A DNA stretch of 64,000 nt from Chryseobacterium angstadtii (GTDB lineage Bacteria; Bacteroidota; Bacteroidia; Flavobacteriales; Weeksellaceae): contig NZ_LFND01000003.1 in NCBI RefSeq assembly GCF_001045465.1, positions 310,001-374,000 on the forward strand. The letters run 5' to 3'. The notes below the pieces were generated by a model. The model made no database searches. It was not told the DNA's origin and was given only the letters and a program-made list of their open reading frames with translations. Position numbers and translations under genes: made by a program. This document shows positions 55,351 to 63,924 of the stretch, piece by piece. Position 1 is the stretch's first letter; the number at the start of each line of letters is the position of its first letter.

Positions 55351-55417
55351 AAAGTGAAAAGGCTAATAAGCAAAGAAGGCTAAGAAAGCCAATTTGTAAA
55401 TCAGCCTATTTGCCTTT
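55351..55417. repeat. Intergenic 'AAGGCGAA' repeat, copy 3
   Basis: It contains GCAAAGAAGGCTAAGAAAGC and AAATCAGCCTATTTGCC, nearly the reverse complement of 18249-18321. It lies between the divergent C1 peptidase and sigma factor genes. Confidence 0.65.
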
Positions 55418-55488
55418 TATTTAAAAAAAAACAAATGTTTCCAACCTATCTCAAAGTTGATGCATCTATAACAGTATAAAGCCTGACT

Positions 55489-56007
55489 ATGGAAAGAGAA
55501 TTATTAATAGAATGCCAACGTAACAGCCGCAGTGCACAGCGGAGGGTTTACGAGAAAATGGCCGGCAAGCTGTACGCAGTCTGCAGACGCTATCTGAAAA
55601 ATGATGAAGATATTGAAGAAGTATTGGCCGATACTTTTTATAAAATATTTACAAAAATTACCCAACTCCAGAATCTGGACACCTTTGAAGGCTGGGCAAA
55701 AAAAATTGCAGTCAATGAATGCCTTCAGAAGCTGAGAGCTGCTAAAGCGCAGTTCGTTTCTATGGATGATGATTTTGCAGAAACATCCGGTGCTTCATCA
55801 GAAAGCATTTCGTTTGAAAAAGATATCCTGAACTTGCTGAACTTCCTTCCAGAAGGCTGCAGAGCCATATTCAATCTGTTTGCCATTGAAGGATATCCGC
55901 ATAAGGAAATTGCAACCATGCTTTCTATCAGCGAGGGAACATCAAAATCACAGCTGAATTTTGCCAGAAAAAAATTACAGGAACTTTTGGTTAATCAGAA
56001 CATTTAA
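55489..56007 (+). CDS. ECF-type RNA polymerase sigma factor
   Basis: This 172-residue protein has sigma-70 region 2 (AVCRRYLKNDEDIEEVLADTFYKIFTKI, residues about 25-65) and region 4 (LPEGCRAIFNLFAIEGYPHKEIATMLSISEGTSKSQLNFARKKL, residues about 115-160), as expected for an ECF sigma factor. It directs RNA polymerase to a stress- or envelope-linked set of promoters. The next gene starts 11 bases later and encodes a membrane protein that probably holds the sigma factor inactive. Confidence 0.93.
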   Translation: MERELLIECQRNSRSAQRRVYEKMAGKLYAVCRRYLKNDEDIEEVLADTFYKIFTKITQLQNLDTFEGWAKKIAVNECLQKLRAAKAQFVSMDDDFAETSGASSESISFEKDILNLLNFLPEGCRAIFNLFAIEGYPHKEIATMLSISEGTSKSQLNFARKKLQELLVNQNI

Positions 56008-56018
56008 ACTTTAGAGAA

Positions 56019-58499
56019 ATGGAAAATAATCACGATATAGATAAAAGATTCAATGACGCTTCCAGGCTTTCGGAAGAACCTGTTTTTCCGGGTTTTGAAA
56101 AAGTATGGGCGAAGGTTGAAGAAAAATTAGAGCAAAAAAAGGAAACAAAAAGAATGCTTCCTGTATGGCTTCCCTATGGAATAGCTGCCAGTTTAATAAT
56201 AGGTCTTGGGGCGTTTTATTTTATCAGTAAAGATACAATAGCAGAAACCCAAAAGCCTTTAATTGTAGAAAACAGAACCGGGATAAGTTCCGGAAAGAAT
56301 GATATTCAGGCTGTAGACAGTACCATTCAATCCAATATTAAAAAAGAAATTGAAGCTTCGAAATTACCACAAAAGTCACCTGCCTTAGCTTATGAAGATA
56401 CTGGAATTCCAGATCATAATGGTAAAGCAGCTGTTGGGAAAAAGTATGATGAGATCTATACTTTAAGAAAAGCAGATTACACAACAGATGAATATAATAT
56501 CAGAAAGCAGCAGGAAGCAGCAGTTCCGGCTCCGCAGAAAAGAGGAGGACAGTGGAAAGATACTTTAAAGACTCAAAGCATTGATGAAGTAGTTCTAGTG
56601 GGAGTTATGCCGGTAAAAAAAGTGGCTTATACATCAAGTGCCGTAAGTGTGCAGTCAAATTATATTGCCTCCAATACAGCTACCCAGGCACTTCAGGGAA
56701 AGGTGGCAGGTGTTGCGGTGCAGGCTTATGGAACTAAAAGAATAAGAAAAAAAGATCAGGCTATCAATACTTTCAATAGCATTAATAACGGTTATTTAAG
56801 TCAGGCTCCAATAAGCATAAGGGGAATGTCCAGTTTAAATGAGGGCAATAAAGCATTATTTATTGTTAATGGTGAAGTCGTAAAAGACGATTTTTTCCGG
56901 GCATTAAATCCTAAAAAAATTAAAAGTGTTGACGTCGTAAAAGGAGCTGCTGCATCTGCATTGTTTGGAGGTCAGGCAGCCAACGGGGTCATTATTGTCC
57001 GCACCAAAAGACTTTCCAGAAAGGAAAAAAGAAGAATGGAGGAGATACAGAAGACCATCAGCCAGTACAAACAGAACCCTGTTTCCGATAATGAAGGTTA
57101 TGATGAATTTGTAGAAAATCCTTTTGAACTCACAAAGAGCCAGCCGCTTTCCACTTTTTCCATTGATGTAGACAATGCAGCCTATTCCAATATCAGAAGA
57201 ATGATCAATAATGGGCAGACGGTAGATAAAAATGCAGTAAGAATTGAAGAAATGATCAATTATTTCAAATACAGCTACCCGCAGCCTAAAAATAACGATC
57301 CTTTTTCCATCAATACAGAATACAGCGATGCTCCATGGAATCCGGGTCATAAGCTTTTAAAGATAGGCCTTCAGGGAAAAAATGTGACGATGGATAAGCT
57401 TCCTGCATCTAATCTCGTATTTCTGATAGATGTTTCAGGGTCTATGGATGCTCCTAATAAGCTGCCTCTTCTGAAATCTTCTTTCAAGGTTCTTCTGGAT
57501 CAGCTCAGACCGCAGGACAGAGTAGGGATTGTGGTGTACGCAGGGAGTGCAGGTATGGTTTTATCTCCTACATCTGCAAAGGAGAAAACCACAATAATTA
57601 ATGCTCTTGACAATCTTCAGGCGGGCGGAAGCACAGCCGGAGGAGAAGGAATCGAACTGGCTTATAAACTGGCCCAGGAACATTTCATTAAAGGCGGAAA
57701 CAACCGTGTGGTGATTGCTACAGACGGGGACTTCAATGTAGGAGCTTCTTCAACTACGGATGTAAAAACACTGATCGAAGAAAAAAGGAAATCCGGAGTT
57801 TTCCTTACCTGCCTCGGTTTCGGGATGGGGAACTATAAAGACAATATGCTTGAAACCCTCGCAGATAAAGGAAACGGGAATTATGCCTATATTGATAATC
57901 TTCAGGAAGCCAATAAATTTCTGGGAAAAGAATTTGCAGGAAGCATGTACGCCATTGCAAAAGATGTAAAGATCCAGATTGAATTTAATCCTGAATATGT
58001 AAGCTCTTACCGCCTTATCGGATACGAAAACAGAAAACTGAGAAATGAAGATTTTACGAATGATAAAATTGATGCCGGCGAATTAGGAAGCGGACATACG
58101 GTAACCGCTTTATACGAGGTGATTCCCGCTCATACGAAATCTGAATTTCTGCCTGAAGAAAATAAGTTGAAATACAACAAAACTTCCCCTTCTGAAAATT
58201 TCAGCGATGAACTGGCAACCATTAAATTCCGCTATAAAAATCCTGACGGAGATAAAAGTAAAGAAATCATTCAGACGGTAAAGAATGAAAATAATTCAAA
58301 GGTATCCGTAAGCCCGGACTTTAAGTTTGCTTCATCCATTGCCTGGTTTGGTCTCGTCCTAAGAAAATCTGATCTGATCAGGAAGAAAGAGCTCTCCGAC
58401 ATTGAAAAGCTCGCAAGGGAAGGAAAGGGGAACGATGAAGAAGGTTACAGATCTGAGTTTTTAAGACTTGTGGAAAGCTATAAAGCCATTTCAAAATAA
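56019..58499 (+). CDS. Membrane protein fusing anti-sigma-like N-terminus, TonB plug and YfbK-type VWA domain
   Basis: This 826-residue protein has an unusual architecture. Residues 1-45 are cytoplasmic and charged, like short anti-sigma factors, followed by one membrane helix (LPYGIAASLIIGLGAFYF). Residues about 195-330 resemble the plug domain of SusC/TonB-dependent receptors (QALQGKVAGVAV, SIRGMSSLNEGNKALFIVNGEVV, VDVVKGAAASALFGGQAANGVIIV), but no beta barrel follows. Residues about 365-820 match YfbK-type proteins with a von Willebrand A domain and complete MIDAS start (LIDVSGSMD). It follows an ECF sigma gene by 11 bases. I infer a membrane regulator that senses a periplasmic partner and controls the sigma factor. 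Confidence 0.88.
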   Translation: MENNHDIDKRFNDASRLSEEPVFPGFEKVWAKVEEKLEQKKETKRMLPVWLPYGIAASLIIGLGAFYFISKDTIAETQKPLIVENRTGISSGKNDIQAVDSTIQSNIKKEIEASKLPQKSPALAYEDTGIPDHNGKAAVGKKYDEIYTLRKADYTTDEYNIRKQQEAAVPAPQKRGGQWKDTLKTQSIDEVVLVGVMPVKKVAYTSSAVSVQSNYIASNTATQALQGKVAGVAVQAYGTKRIRKKDQAINTFNSINNGYLSQAPISIRGMSSLNEGNKALFIVNGEVVKDDFFRALNPKKIKSVDVVKGAAASALFGGQAANGVIIVRTKRLSRKEKRRMEEIQKTISQYKQNPVSDNEGYDEFVENPFELTKSQPLSTFSIDVDNAAYSNIRRMINNGQTVDKNAVRIEEMINYFKYSYPQPKNNDPFSINTEYSDAPWNPGHKLLKIGLQGKNVTMDKLPASNLVFLIDVSGSMDAPNKLPLLKSSFKVLLDQLRPQDRVGIVVYAGSAGMVLSPTSAKEKTTIINALDNLQAGGSTAGGEGIELAYKLAQEHFIKGGNNRVVIATDGDFNVGASSTTDVKTLIEEKRKSGVFLTCLGFGMGNYKDNMLETLADKGNGNYAYIDNLQEANKFLGKEFAGSMYAIAKDVKIQIEFNPEYVSSYRLIGYENRKLRNEDFTNDKIDAGELGSGHTVTALYEVIPAHTKSEFLPEENKLKYNKTSPSENFSDELATIKFRYKNPDGDKSKEIIQTVKNENNSKVSVSPDFKFASSIAWFGLVLRKSDLIRKKELSDIEKLAREGKGNDEEGYRSEFLRLVESYKAISK

Positions 58500-58508
58500 T
58501 TTTCATAC

Positions 58509-58537
58509 AAAAGGAATTTCCACGGAAATTCCTTTTT
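58509..58537 (+). terminator. Terminator after the sigma/VWA pair
   Basis: AAAAGGAATTTC and GAAATTCCTTTT form a 12-pair stem with loop CACG, followed by T. Confidence 0.85.
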
Positions 58538-58701
58538 CATTAAAGAGGTATCATTGTTAAAAAATGAAGCCGGCGCTGTTTTTTTCAAATTTGTATATTT
58601 TATTATGTTAAATTGATTTTTATTGAAATGATACGCTCTTGTTTAAGTTTAATTTGATAAATTAAATTAATTTCTCAATAATTATAAACAACTTCTTTTT
58701 C

Positions 58702-58709
58702 TATATTTG
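58702..58709 (+). promoter_or_regulatory. -7 element for the MBOAT operon
   Basis: TATATTTG matches TAnnTTTG, 24 bases before the start codon at 58734. Confidence 0.5.
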
Positions 58710-58733
58710 CCAAAACAAATTTGAAAAATATAG

Positions 58734-60167
58734 ATGCTATTTAATTCCCTCTCGTTTGCCATTTTTTTTCCGATTGTATTTTGCCTTTACTGGCTTACCA
58801 ATAGAAATCTGAAATGGCAAAACACTATTCTTTTAATTGCCAGCTGTTATTTTTACTCATGTTGGGACTGGCGGTTTCTCTTTCTGCTGATGTTTTCCAT
58901 AGGACTGGATTATGTATCCGGAATCAAAATTGAAAACAGTAAAAATAACCGGGAAGCTAAGTTTTGGCTGGTATTGAGTATTGTTATCAATTTAGGCTTT
59001 CTCGGCTTCTTTAAATATTACAATTTCTTTATTGAAAGCTTTTCGGATTTCCTGCTCAATATGGGATTGAAAGTGAACATCTGGCTTCTCAACGTTATAC
59101 TTCCTGTAGGAATTTCGTTTTACACTTTTCATGGGCTTTCCTACGTGATTGATGTCTATAAAAAAAGAATAAAAGCGGAACGTAACTTTGTAGATTACAG
59201 TTTGTTTGTTAGCTTTTTCCCTTTGCTGGTAGCGGGCCCTATTGAAAGAGCGACCCATTTACTGCCTCAGATCAAGGTTCAGAGAAAGTTCAGCTATGAA
59301 AATGCGGTAAGCGGATTGCGGCAGATTCTTTGGGGGCTGTTCAAAAAAATTGTTATTGCAGATCAGTGTGCGATTTATGTGAATGAGATCTTTGCACACC
59401 ACCACGGACTTTATGGAAGTACTTTGGTGGTTGGGGCCATCCTTTTTGCATTTCAGATTTATGGAGATTTTTCAGGGTATTCGGATATTGCTCTAGGTAC
59501 GGCGAGACTGCTCGGATTCGATCTATTGAAAAACTTCAATTATCCTTACTTCTCACGTGATATTGCTGAATTCTGGAGAAGATGGCACATTTCACTTTCA
59601 TCATGGTTCCGGGACTATCTTTATATTCCTTTAGGAGGAAGTAATGGGGGCAACTGGATGAGAATCAGGAATACCTTTATCATATTTCTCGTCTCGGGAT
59701 TCTGGCATGGTGCTAACTGGACGTTTATTGTTTGGGGCTTGCTTAATGCTTTGTTTATCATGCCTTCAATTATTTTTAAAACAAACAGAAATAACTTAAA
59801 TGTTGTTGCTGCTGACTCATTATTTCCCAATTTTAAGGAAATCCTGATGATGGGCTTTACGTTTGCCCTCACCGTTTTTGCATGGATATTTTTCAGGGCT
59901 GATAGTGTTGGAGACGCACTGGCCTATATCCGCAGAATCTTCAGCTTTTCACTATTGAAATACCCGCAGAAAGACGTTCTGTGGCTGGTGGCTGTGATCC
60001 TGTTTTTTATGTCGATAGAATGGTTTGGAAGAAAAGACAATTTTGCGATAGAAAAAATTTATCTCGACAAGAACCGCTTCTTTAGATGGACTTTTTATTA
60101 TATACTGATCGGGGCCATTATTTATTTTTCAGGTGAAGAACAAGTTTTTATTTATTTCCAGTTTTAA
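58734..60167 (+). CDS. MBOAT family O-acyltransferase (AlgI-like)
   Basis: This 477-residue protein has about 10-12 membrane segments and AlgI hallmarks: VILPVGISFYTFHGLSYVIDVYK, AGPIERATHLLPQI, the RDIAEFWRRWHISLSSWFRDYLYIPLGG block and the catalytic histidine in SGFWHGANWTFIVWG. It moves acyl groups, usually acetyl, across the membrane for addition to an exopolysaccharide or other envelope polymer. The following gene overlaps by 1 base and encodes a likely partner. Confidence 0.93.
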   Translation: MLFNSLSFAIFFPIVFCLYWLTNRNLKWQNTILLIASCYFYSCWDWRFLFLLMFSIGLDYVSGIKIENSKNNREAKFWLVLSIVINLGFLGFFKYYNFFIESFSDFLLNMGLKVNIWLLNVILPVGISFYTFHGLSYVIDVYKKRIKAERNFVDYSLFVSFFPLLVAGPIERATHLLPQIKVQRKFSYENAVSGLRQILWGLFKKIVIADQCAIYVNEIFAHHHGLYGSTLVVGAILFAFQIYGDFSGYSDIALGTARLLGFDLLKNFNYPYFSRDIAEFWRRWHISLSSWFRDYLYIPLGGSNGGNWMRIRNTFIIFLVSGFWHGANWTFIVWGLLNALFIMPSIIFKTNRNNLNVVAADSLFPNFKEILMMGFTFALTVFAWIFFRADSVGDALAYIRRIFSFSLLKYPQKDVLWLVAVILFFMSIEWFGRKDNFAIEKIYLDKNRFFRWTFYYILIGAIIYFSGEEQVFIYFQF

Positions 60168-61087
60168 TGAAAAAATTATTAAAAAATATCGTCTACTTTA
60201 TATTTCCCGTTGTGGCAGTTTTAGTGGCAACAGAATATCTGGCGGAAAATATTCCCAACGAATACAGCATCAAAAATGATTATCTGGAGAAAAATTCGGA
60301 TACGGTAGAGGCGCTTTATCTCGGAAATTCCCATGTCTATTTCGGAATCAATCCGGAATATTCAACACATAAATCGTATAATGCAGCTTACATATCACAA
60401 TCCATTAATCTGGACTGGATGATTGTCGGAAAATACAACTGGAAAGACCTGAAGTACATCATTATTCCTGCCGATTATGTATCCATGTATTACACGCTGG
60501 AAACCGCCAATGATAAATGGAGAATTAAAAATTACAATGTCTATTACCATTTCAGGATAGGGTACAACCCGATCAATTACACAGAGATTTTTACCGGGAA
60601 AATCAAGGATCAGGTCAAAAGAATTGATGAATTTTATATAGCAAATCAGAAAAATATACAGAGTAATGATCTTGGATTCGGGACGGCATACCGATATCCT
60701 TCACCTCTTGATATTGCTAAAACCTCGAAAGAGGCTGCTAAACTACATACATTTGACATCCGGTCCGATAAGTATCAGAACAATTTCAAAATAAACAAAG
60801 CAGCGCTGTATGATCTTGCCGCTTTTGCAAAGAAGAAAAACATCAAAGTCGTTTTCCTTTCATCTCCGGTATGTAAAAAATATTTTGATGGCTGTGACAA
60901 AACCCAGCTTTCCAATACCATGAAAGTATACAGCGACTTGCTTGCAAAATATCCTGAAACCTGCTCTCACCTTAATTACATGGAAAGTTCTTATTTTAAT
61001 GAATCTGATTTCTATGACGGAGACCATCTTAATAACCGTGGAGCCCAAAAACTGACTGTACTGGTAGAAAGCCAATTGGGTAAATAG
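60167..61087 (+). CDS. SGNH-hydrolase-like partner of the MBOAT acyltransferase
   Basis: This 306-residue protein has one N-terminal membrane anchor (IVYFIFPVVAVLVATEYLA). The SGNH-type catalytic blocks are EALYLGNSHVYFGINP (Ser in GNSH) and FYDGDHLNNRGAQKL (Asp and His). This is the layout of AlgJ/AlgX or DltD-like proteins that attach acyl groups delivered by an MBOAT protein. The one-base overlap with the MBOAT stop codon shows coupling. The polymer acted on is unknown. Confidence 0.82.
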   Translation: MKKLLKNIVYFIFPVVAVLVATEYLAENIPNEYSIKNDYLEKNSDTVEALYLGNSHVYFGINPEYSTHKSYNAAYISQSINLDWMIVGKYNWKDLKYIIIPADYVSMYYTLETANDKWRIKNYNVYYHFRIGYNPINYTEIFTGKIKDQVKRIDEFYIANQKNIQSNDLGFGTAYRYPSPLDIAKTSKEAAKLHTFDIRSDKYQNNFKINKAALYDLAAFAKKKNIKVVFLSSPVCKKYFDGCDKTQLSNTMKVYSDLLAKYPETCSHLNYMESSYFNESDFYDGDHLNNRGAQKLTVLVESQLGK

Positions 61088-61202
61088 AAACAATTAAAAC
61101 ATTTTTCAAAATAAAATTTTAATCAACCTGAATTTGGATTAAGGAAATTAATAGGTTGCAGATAGAAGCTAGAGGTTGGTAATTCCTATTCTTCCTAATA
61201 TG

Positions 61203-61235
61203 ATCCTTGTCAAGGTTTTGAACCTTGACAAGGAT
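61203..61235. repeat. 33-bp perfect palindrome, copy 2
   Basis: It has the same 15-base arms as 2691-2723 (ATCCTTGTCAAGGTT and complement) but loop TTG instead of CGA. It lies between the SGNH and GbsR-type genes. Confidence 0.85.
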
Positions 61236-61265
61236 TGTTCTTTTTTAAAGAAATATTTTAAAATT

Positions 61266-61310
61266 AATTTTCAAAAATTATTGAAAATTCAAAAAATATA
61301 ATTACATTTG
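61266..61310 (+). promoter_or_regulatory. GbsR-type gene promoter with operator palindrome 1
   Basis: TTG (61281-61283), 19 bases and TACATTTG (61303-61310) fit the consensus exactly. The palindrome AATTTTCAA-N6-TTGAAAATT (61266-61289) covers the TTG. An almost identical palindrome stands before the next gene at 61869. Confidence 0.75.
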
Positions 61311-61333
61311 TTACAGAAATAAAATAGCAACAA

Positions 61334-61837
61334 ATGAAACTTTCAGAAGCAAAAGAAAAGTACATCCAGACCTGGGGAACATTCGCTACCAATTGGGGAA
61401 TCAACCGTACGATGGCGCAGGTTCATGCATTGCTTCTGGCAAGCGGAAAGCCACTTTCTACGGATGAGGTGATGAAGCAGCTGGAAATTTCAAGAGGAAA
61501 TGCCAATATGAACCTTCGGGCTCTGATAGACTGGGGAATTGTAAGAAAAGAATTCATTAAAGGTGACCGGAAAGAATATTTTGTAGCAGAGAAAGATGTT
61601 TGGTATCTGTTTAAGCAGATTACAAAAGAACGCAGAAAGAGGGAAATAGAACCCGTAATCTCCTTTCTGGAAGAGCTGAAAAATATTGAAGACAACGACT
61701 CCCAGGAAGCCAAAGAATTTGTAAAACTGATGGACGATTTCAGTTCGGTAACTGGAAAGATCAACAATATTATGGATCTGGCGATTAAAAGTGATGATCA
61801 CTGGCTGGTAGGAAAAATAACCAACCTGTTAAAATAG
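61334..61837 (+). CDS. GbsR/MarR family transcriptional regulator
   Basis: This 167-residue protein begins KYIQTWGTFATNWGINRTMAQVHALLLASGKPLSTDEVMKQL, the signature of the GbsR subgroup of MarR-like winged helix proteins. SRGNANMNLRALIDWGIVRKE is the recognition helix and wing, and a C-terminal helical region serves dimerisation. GbsR proteins usually repress and respond to small molecules. A near-identical palindrome in front of this gene and the next operon suggests self-control and control of the membrane/DCC genes. Confidence 0.9.
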   Translation: MKLSEAKEKYIQTWGTFATNWGINRTMAQVHALLLASGKPLSTDEVMKQLEISRGNANMNLRALIDWGIVRKEFIKGDRKEYFVAEKDVWYLFKQITKERRKREIEPVISFLEELKNIEDNDSQEAKEFVKLMDDFSSVTGKINNIMDLAIKSDDHWLVGKITNLLK

Positions 61838-61868
61838 AAGAGGATTTATTCCTTTTTTATTTGAATTT

Positions 61869-61892
61869 AATTTTCAAAAATTACTGAAAATA
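61869..61892. promoter_or_regulatory. Operator palindrome 2 before the membrane/DCC operon
   Basis: AATTTTCAA-AAATTA-CTGAAAATA differs from operator 1 (61266-61289) at just two of 24 positions. It lies 14 bases before the start codon at 61906. Confidence 0.7.
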
Positions 61893-61905
61893 TAATATTT
61901 ATAAG

Positions 61906-62250
61906 ATGTTTAATATGATCTCATATATCATTTTCCTTACGGTAAGCTCTTACATTACCGTAGATGTGGGCAGAAGATGCTTTCAGGCAGGAAAGTCTTA
62001 TCTGGAATATCTTATTCATGATCAGGAAATGTGTCTTACCATCAACAGGATTCTTCTTGGATGTTATTACCTGTTGAATCTGGGCTATATCGCTGTTAAT
62101 CTTGCATTCTGGGACCGTGTCAGCTCTGTTGAAGAAATGATTGCAGTTACAGCCATCCGCATCGGAAACATCGTTCTGATCTTATGTGTACTGCATTATA
62201 TCAACATTTTTACGCTTTACTTTTTAAGAAAAAAATTAATCCTAAAATAA
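61906..62250 (+). CDS. Membrane protein, unknown function (operon gene 1)
   Basis: This 114-residue protein has three hydrophobic helices. The segment INRILLGCYYLLNLGYIAVNL, followed later by IGNIVLILCVLHYINIFTLYFL, matches the next gene's ATNALFKIGFYLLNIGFAL and IGGFSMYLGLMMLLNLLLFL in order and spacing. The two genes are therefore diverged tandem paralogues. Function unknown; they are under the GbsR-type operator. Confidence 0.78.
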   Translation: MFNMISYIIFLTVSSYITVDVGRRCFQAGKSYLEYLIHDQEMCLTINRILLGCYYLLNLGYIAVNLAFWDRVSSVEEMIAVTAIRIGNIVLILCVLHYINIFTLYFLRKKLILK

Positions 62251-62257
62251 TACAACT

Positions 62258-62659
62258 ATGAGCGCTACTATTTTAACCACAACGTACAACTTTTCAGCGT
62301 ACATGATTTATCTGCCTGTTGTCATTGCCCTTACCGTATTGGTATCCCAGTTTCTGTTCAAAAATTCAAAGGCATTTATGATTGATATTTTTCATCATAA
62401 AAAAGATATTGCAATGGCTACCAACGCCCTGTTCAAGATTGGCTTCTATCTTCTGAATATAGGTTTTGCCCTTTGCATTATTGAATTTTTTCAGATTGAA
62501 ACCATAGAAATGCTCGTTGTCTCTCTAAGCAAAAAAATCGGAGGTTTCTCTATGTATCTGGGACTGATGATGCTTCTGAATCTTCTTCTGTTTCTAAAAG
62601 GTCGTAAACATGCCATGAATAAAGAAAAACTCATTGAAAATGAAAACACTCCTCTTTAA
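62258..62659 (+). CDS. Membrane protein, paralogue of the preceding (operon gene 2)
   Basis: This 133-residue protein has three hydrophobic helices (MIYLPVVIALTVLVSQFLF, LFKIGFYLLNIGFALCII, FSMYLGLMMLLNLLLFL) and a charged C-terminal tail. It starts 7 bases after the preceding stop codon. It shares the YLLNxGxA helix with its neighbour. The function is unknown. Confidence 0.78.
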   Translation: MSATILTTTYNFSAYMIYLPVVIALTVLVSQFLFKNSKAFMIDIFHHKKDIAMATNALFKIGFYLLNIGFALCIIEFFQIETIEMLVVSLSKKIGGFSMYLGLMMLLNLLLFLKGRKHAMNKEKLIENENTPL

Positions 62660-62735
62660 GATCTGGATGTATCTTACCTTCAGATCCTCCCACAAAAGAA
62701 CCCGGAACGATTTTTTAACCTTTTAATAAACTATC

Positions 62736-63104
62736 ATGAAAACATTTGCGGTATATGACTTTTATATCCAGTTGACAATGTTGGTCATTGGAGTTCTTAT
62801 TGCAAGTTTAGGAGGCTATATTTTCCTTTTATTCTACTATGTAACCGGAGGTGCACAGCTGATAAGCTTCCTGATCAGACTGTTTCTGCCGATAAAAAAA
62901 TCGGTGTTTTATATCATCTACGGACTCTTGATTGTGCCTGTCTGGATTTCTATGTTACTGATATATTCATCCGATGCAGATTACAATATTTCTCATGCCT
63001 TGATGCCTGTTTTAATAGCTGCTTTATTCTACAGTCCGGTGATGGCTGTGGTCTACATTTACGATAATTACAGAGTTTACAAATCTTATGAACAACTGCC
63101 ATGA
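62736..63104 (+). CDS. Membrane protein, unknown function (operon gene 3)
   Basis: This 122-residue protein has four hydrophobic segments, including LTMLVIGVLIASLGGYIFLLFYY and VFYIIYGLLIVPVWISMLLIY. I do not recognise the family. Its stop codon overlaps the start of the next gene (ATGA), so translation is coupled to the DCC protein. Confidence 0.75.
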   Translation: MKTFAVYDFYIQLTMLVIGVLIASLGGYIFLLFYYVTGGAQLISFLIRLFLPIKKSVFYIIYGLLIVPVWISMLLIYSSDADYNISHALMPVLIAALFYSPVMAVVYIYDNYRVYKSYEQLP

Positions 63105-63913
63105 AAACCTTGAAAAACCACACGCTGATCTACGACAATGAATGTCCGATGTGTACTATCTATTCCAAAGGTTTTACAAAATGTGGAATGCTTGATGAAA
63201 ACGGAAGAGAGGCCTTTACAGAAATCTCACCGGATCATAAATCCATCATAGATTTTAATCGGGCAAAAAACGAAATTGCATTAATAGATCACAACAAAAA
63301 TAAAGTTGTTTATGGATTGGACAGCCTCCTTCTCGTCATCGGCAATTCCTTTCCTTTACTGGAAAAAACAGCCAGAATAAAGCCTTTGTACTGGTTCTTT
63401 AAAAAACTCTATTCATTGGTTTCCTACAACCGGAAGCAGATTATTCCTTCAGGAAAAGATCACGATGAGCAGGCCTGTATTCCTGATTTTAATCTTAAAT
63501 ACAGAATGGCCTACCTGATATTTGGAGCTGTATTTTCAGCTTACATTCTAAGCCTGTTCTCAGGAAAACTGGGATTGAATTTAAGTGATCATTTTCCAAG
63601 AGAACTTAGTCTATGTGCCGCTCAGATTCTTTGGCAGACCCTTTTCCTGAGAAGATATTTAAAAGAAAGAATCTGGAATTATCTCGGAAATATGATGACC
63701 GTTTCTCTGATTGGAACGCTGTTTATTATCCCTGTCCTGTGGACAAATTTCACAGCGGATTTCTACCTTATTTATTTTGGTTTTGTTGTATTGATTATGT
63801 TTTTCGAACATCTGAGACGATGTAAACTTCTACAATTGAATTATTTTCCTACCATCTCCTGGATTGTTTTCAGAATGACAGCTTTGGCTCTTATCATCTG
63901 GTTAACCCTTTAA
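63101..63913 (+). CDS. DCC1-like thiol-disulfide oxidoreductase domain fused to a membrane domain
   Basis: The N-terminal 110 residues match the DCC family (DUF393): LIYDNECPMCTIYSKGF, with the CPMC motif, and IALIDHNKNKVVYGLDSLLLVIG. Such domains are thioredoxin-like. Residues about 130-270 form four or five membrane helices. DCC proteins linked to membrane segments suggest electron or disulfide transfer at the inner membrane, but substrates are unknown. It overlaps the preceding gene by 4 bases. Confidence 0.83.
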   Translation: MKTLKNHTLIYDNECPMCTIYSKGFTKCGMLDENGREAFTEISPDHKSIIDFNRAKNEIALIDHNKNKVVYGLDSLLLVIGNSFPLLEKTARIKPLYWFFKKLYSLVSYNRKQIIPSGKDHDEQACIPDFNLKYRMAYLIFGAVFSAYILSLFSGKLGLNLSDHFPRELSLCAAQILWQTLFLRRYLKERIWNYLGNMMTVSLIGTLFIIPVLWTNFTADFYLIYFGFVVLIMFFEHLRRCKLLQLNYFPTISWIVFRMTALALIIWLTL

Positions 63914-63924
63914 AACTTGAAAAA

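Noticed and set aside
55269..55373. N-terminal extension of the C1 peptidase to 55373
   Set aside because: The clean signal peptide begins at 55268; the extension would put 35 residues in front of it and run to the edge of a repeat.
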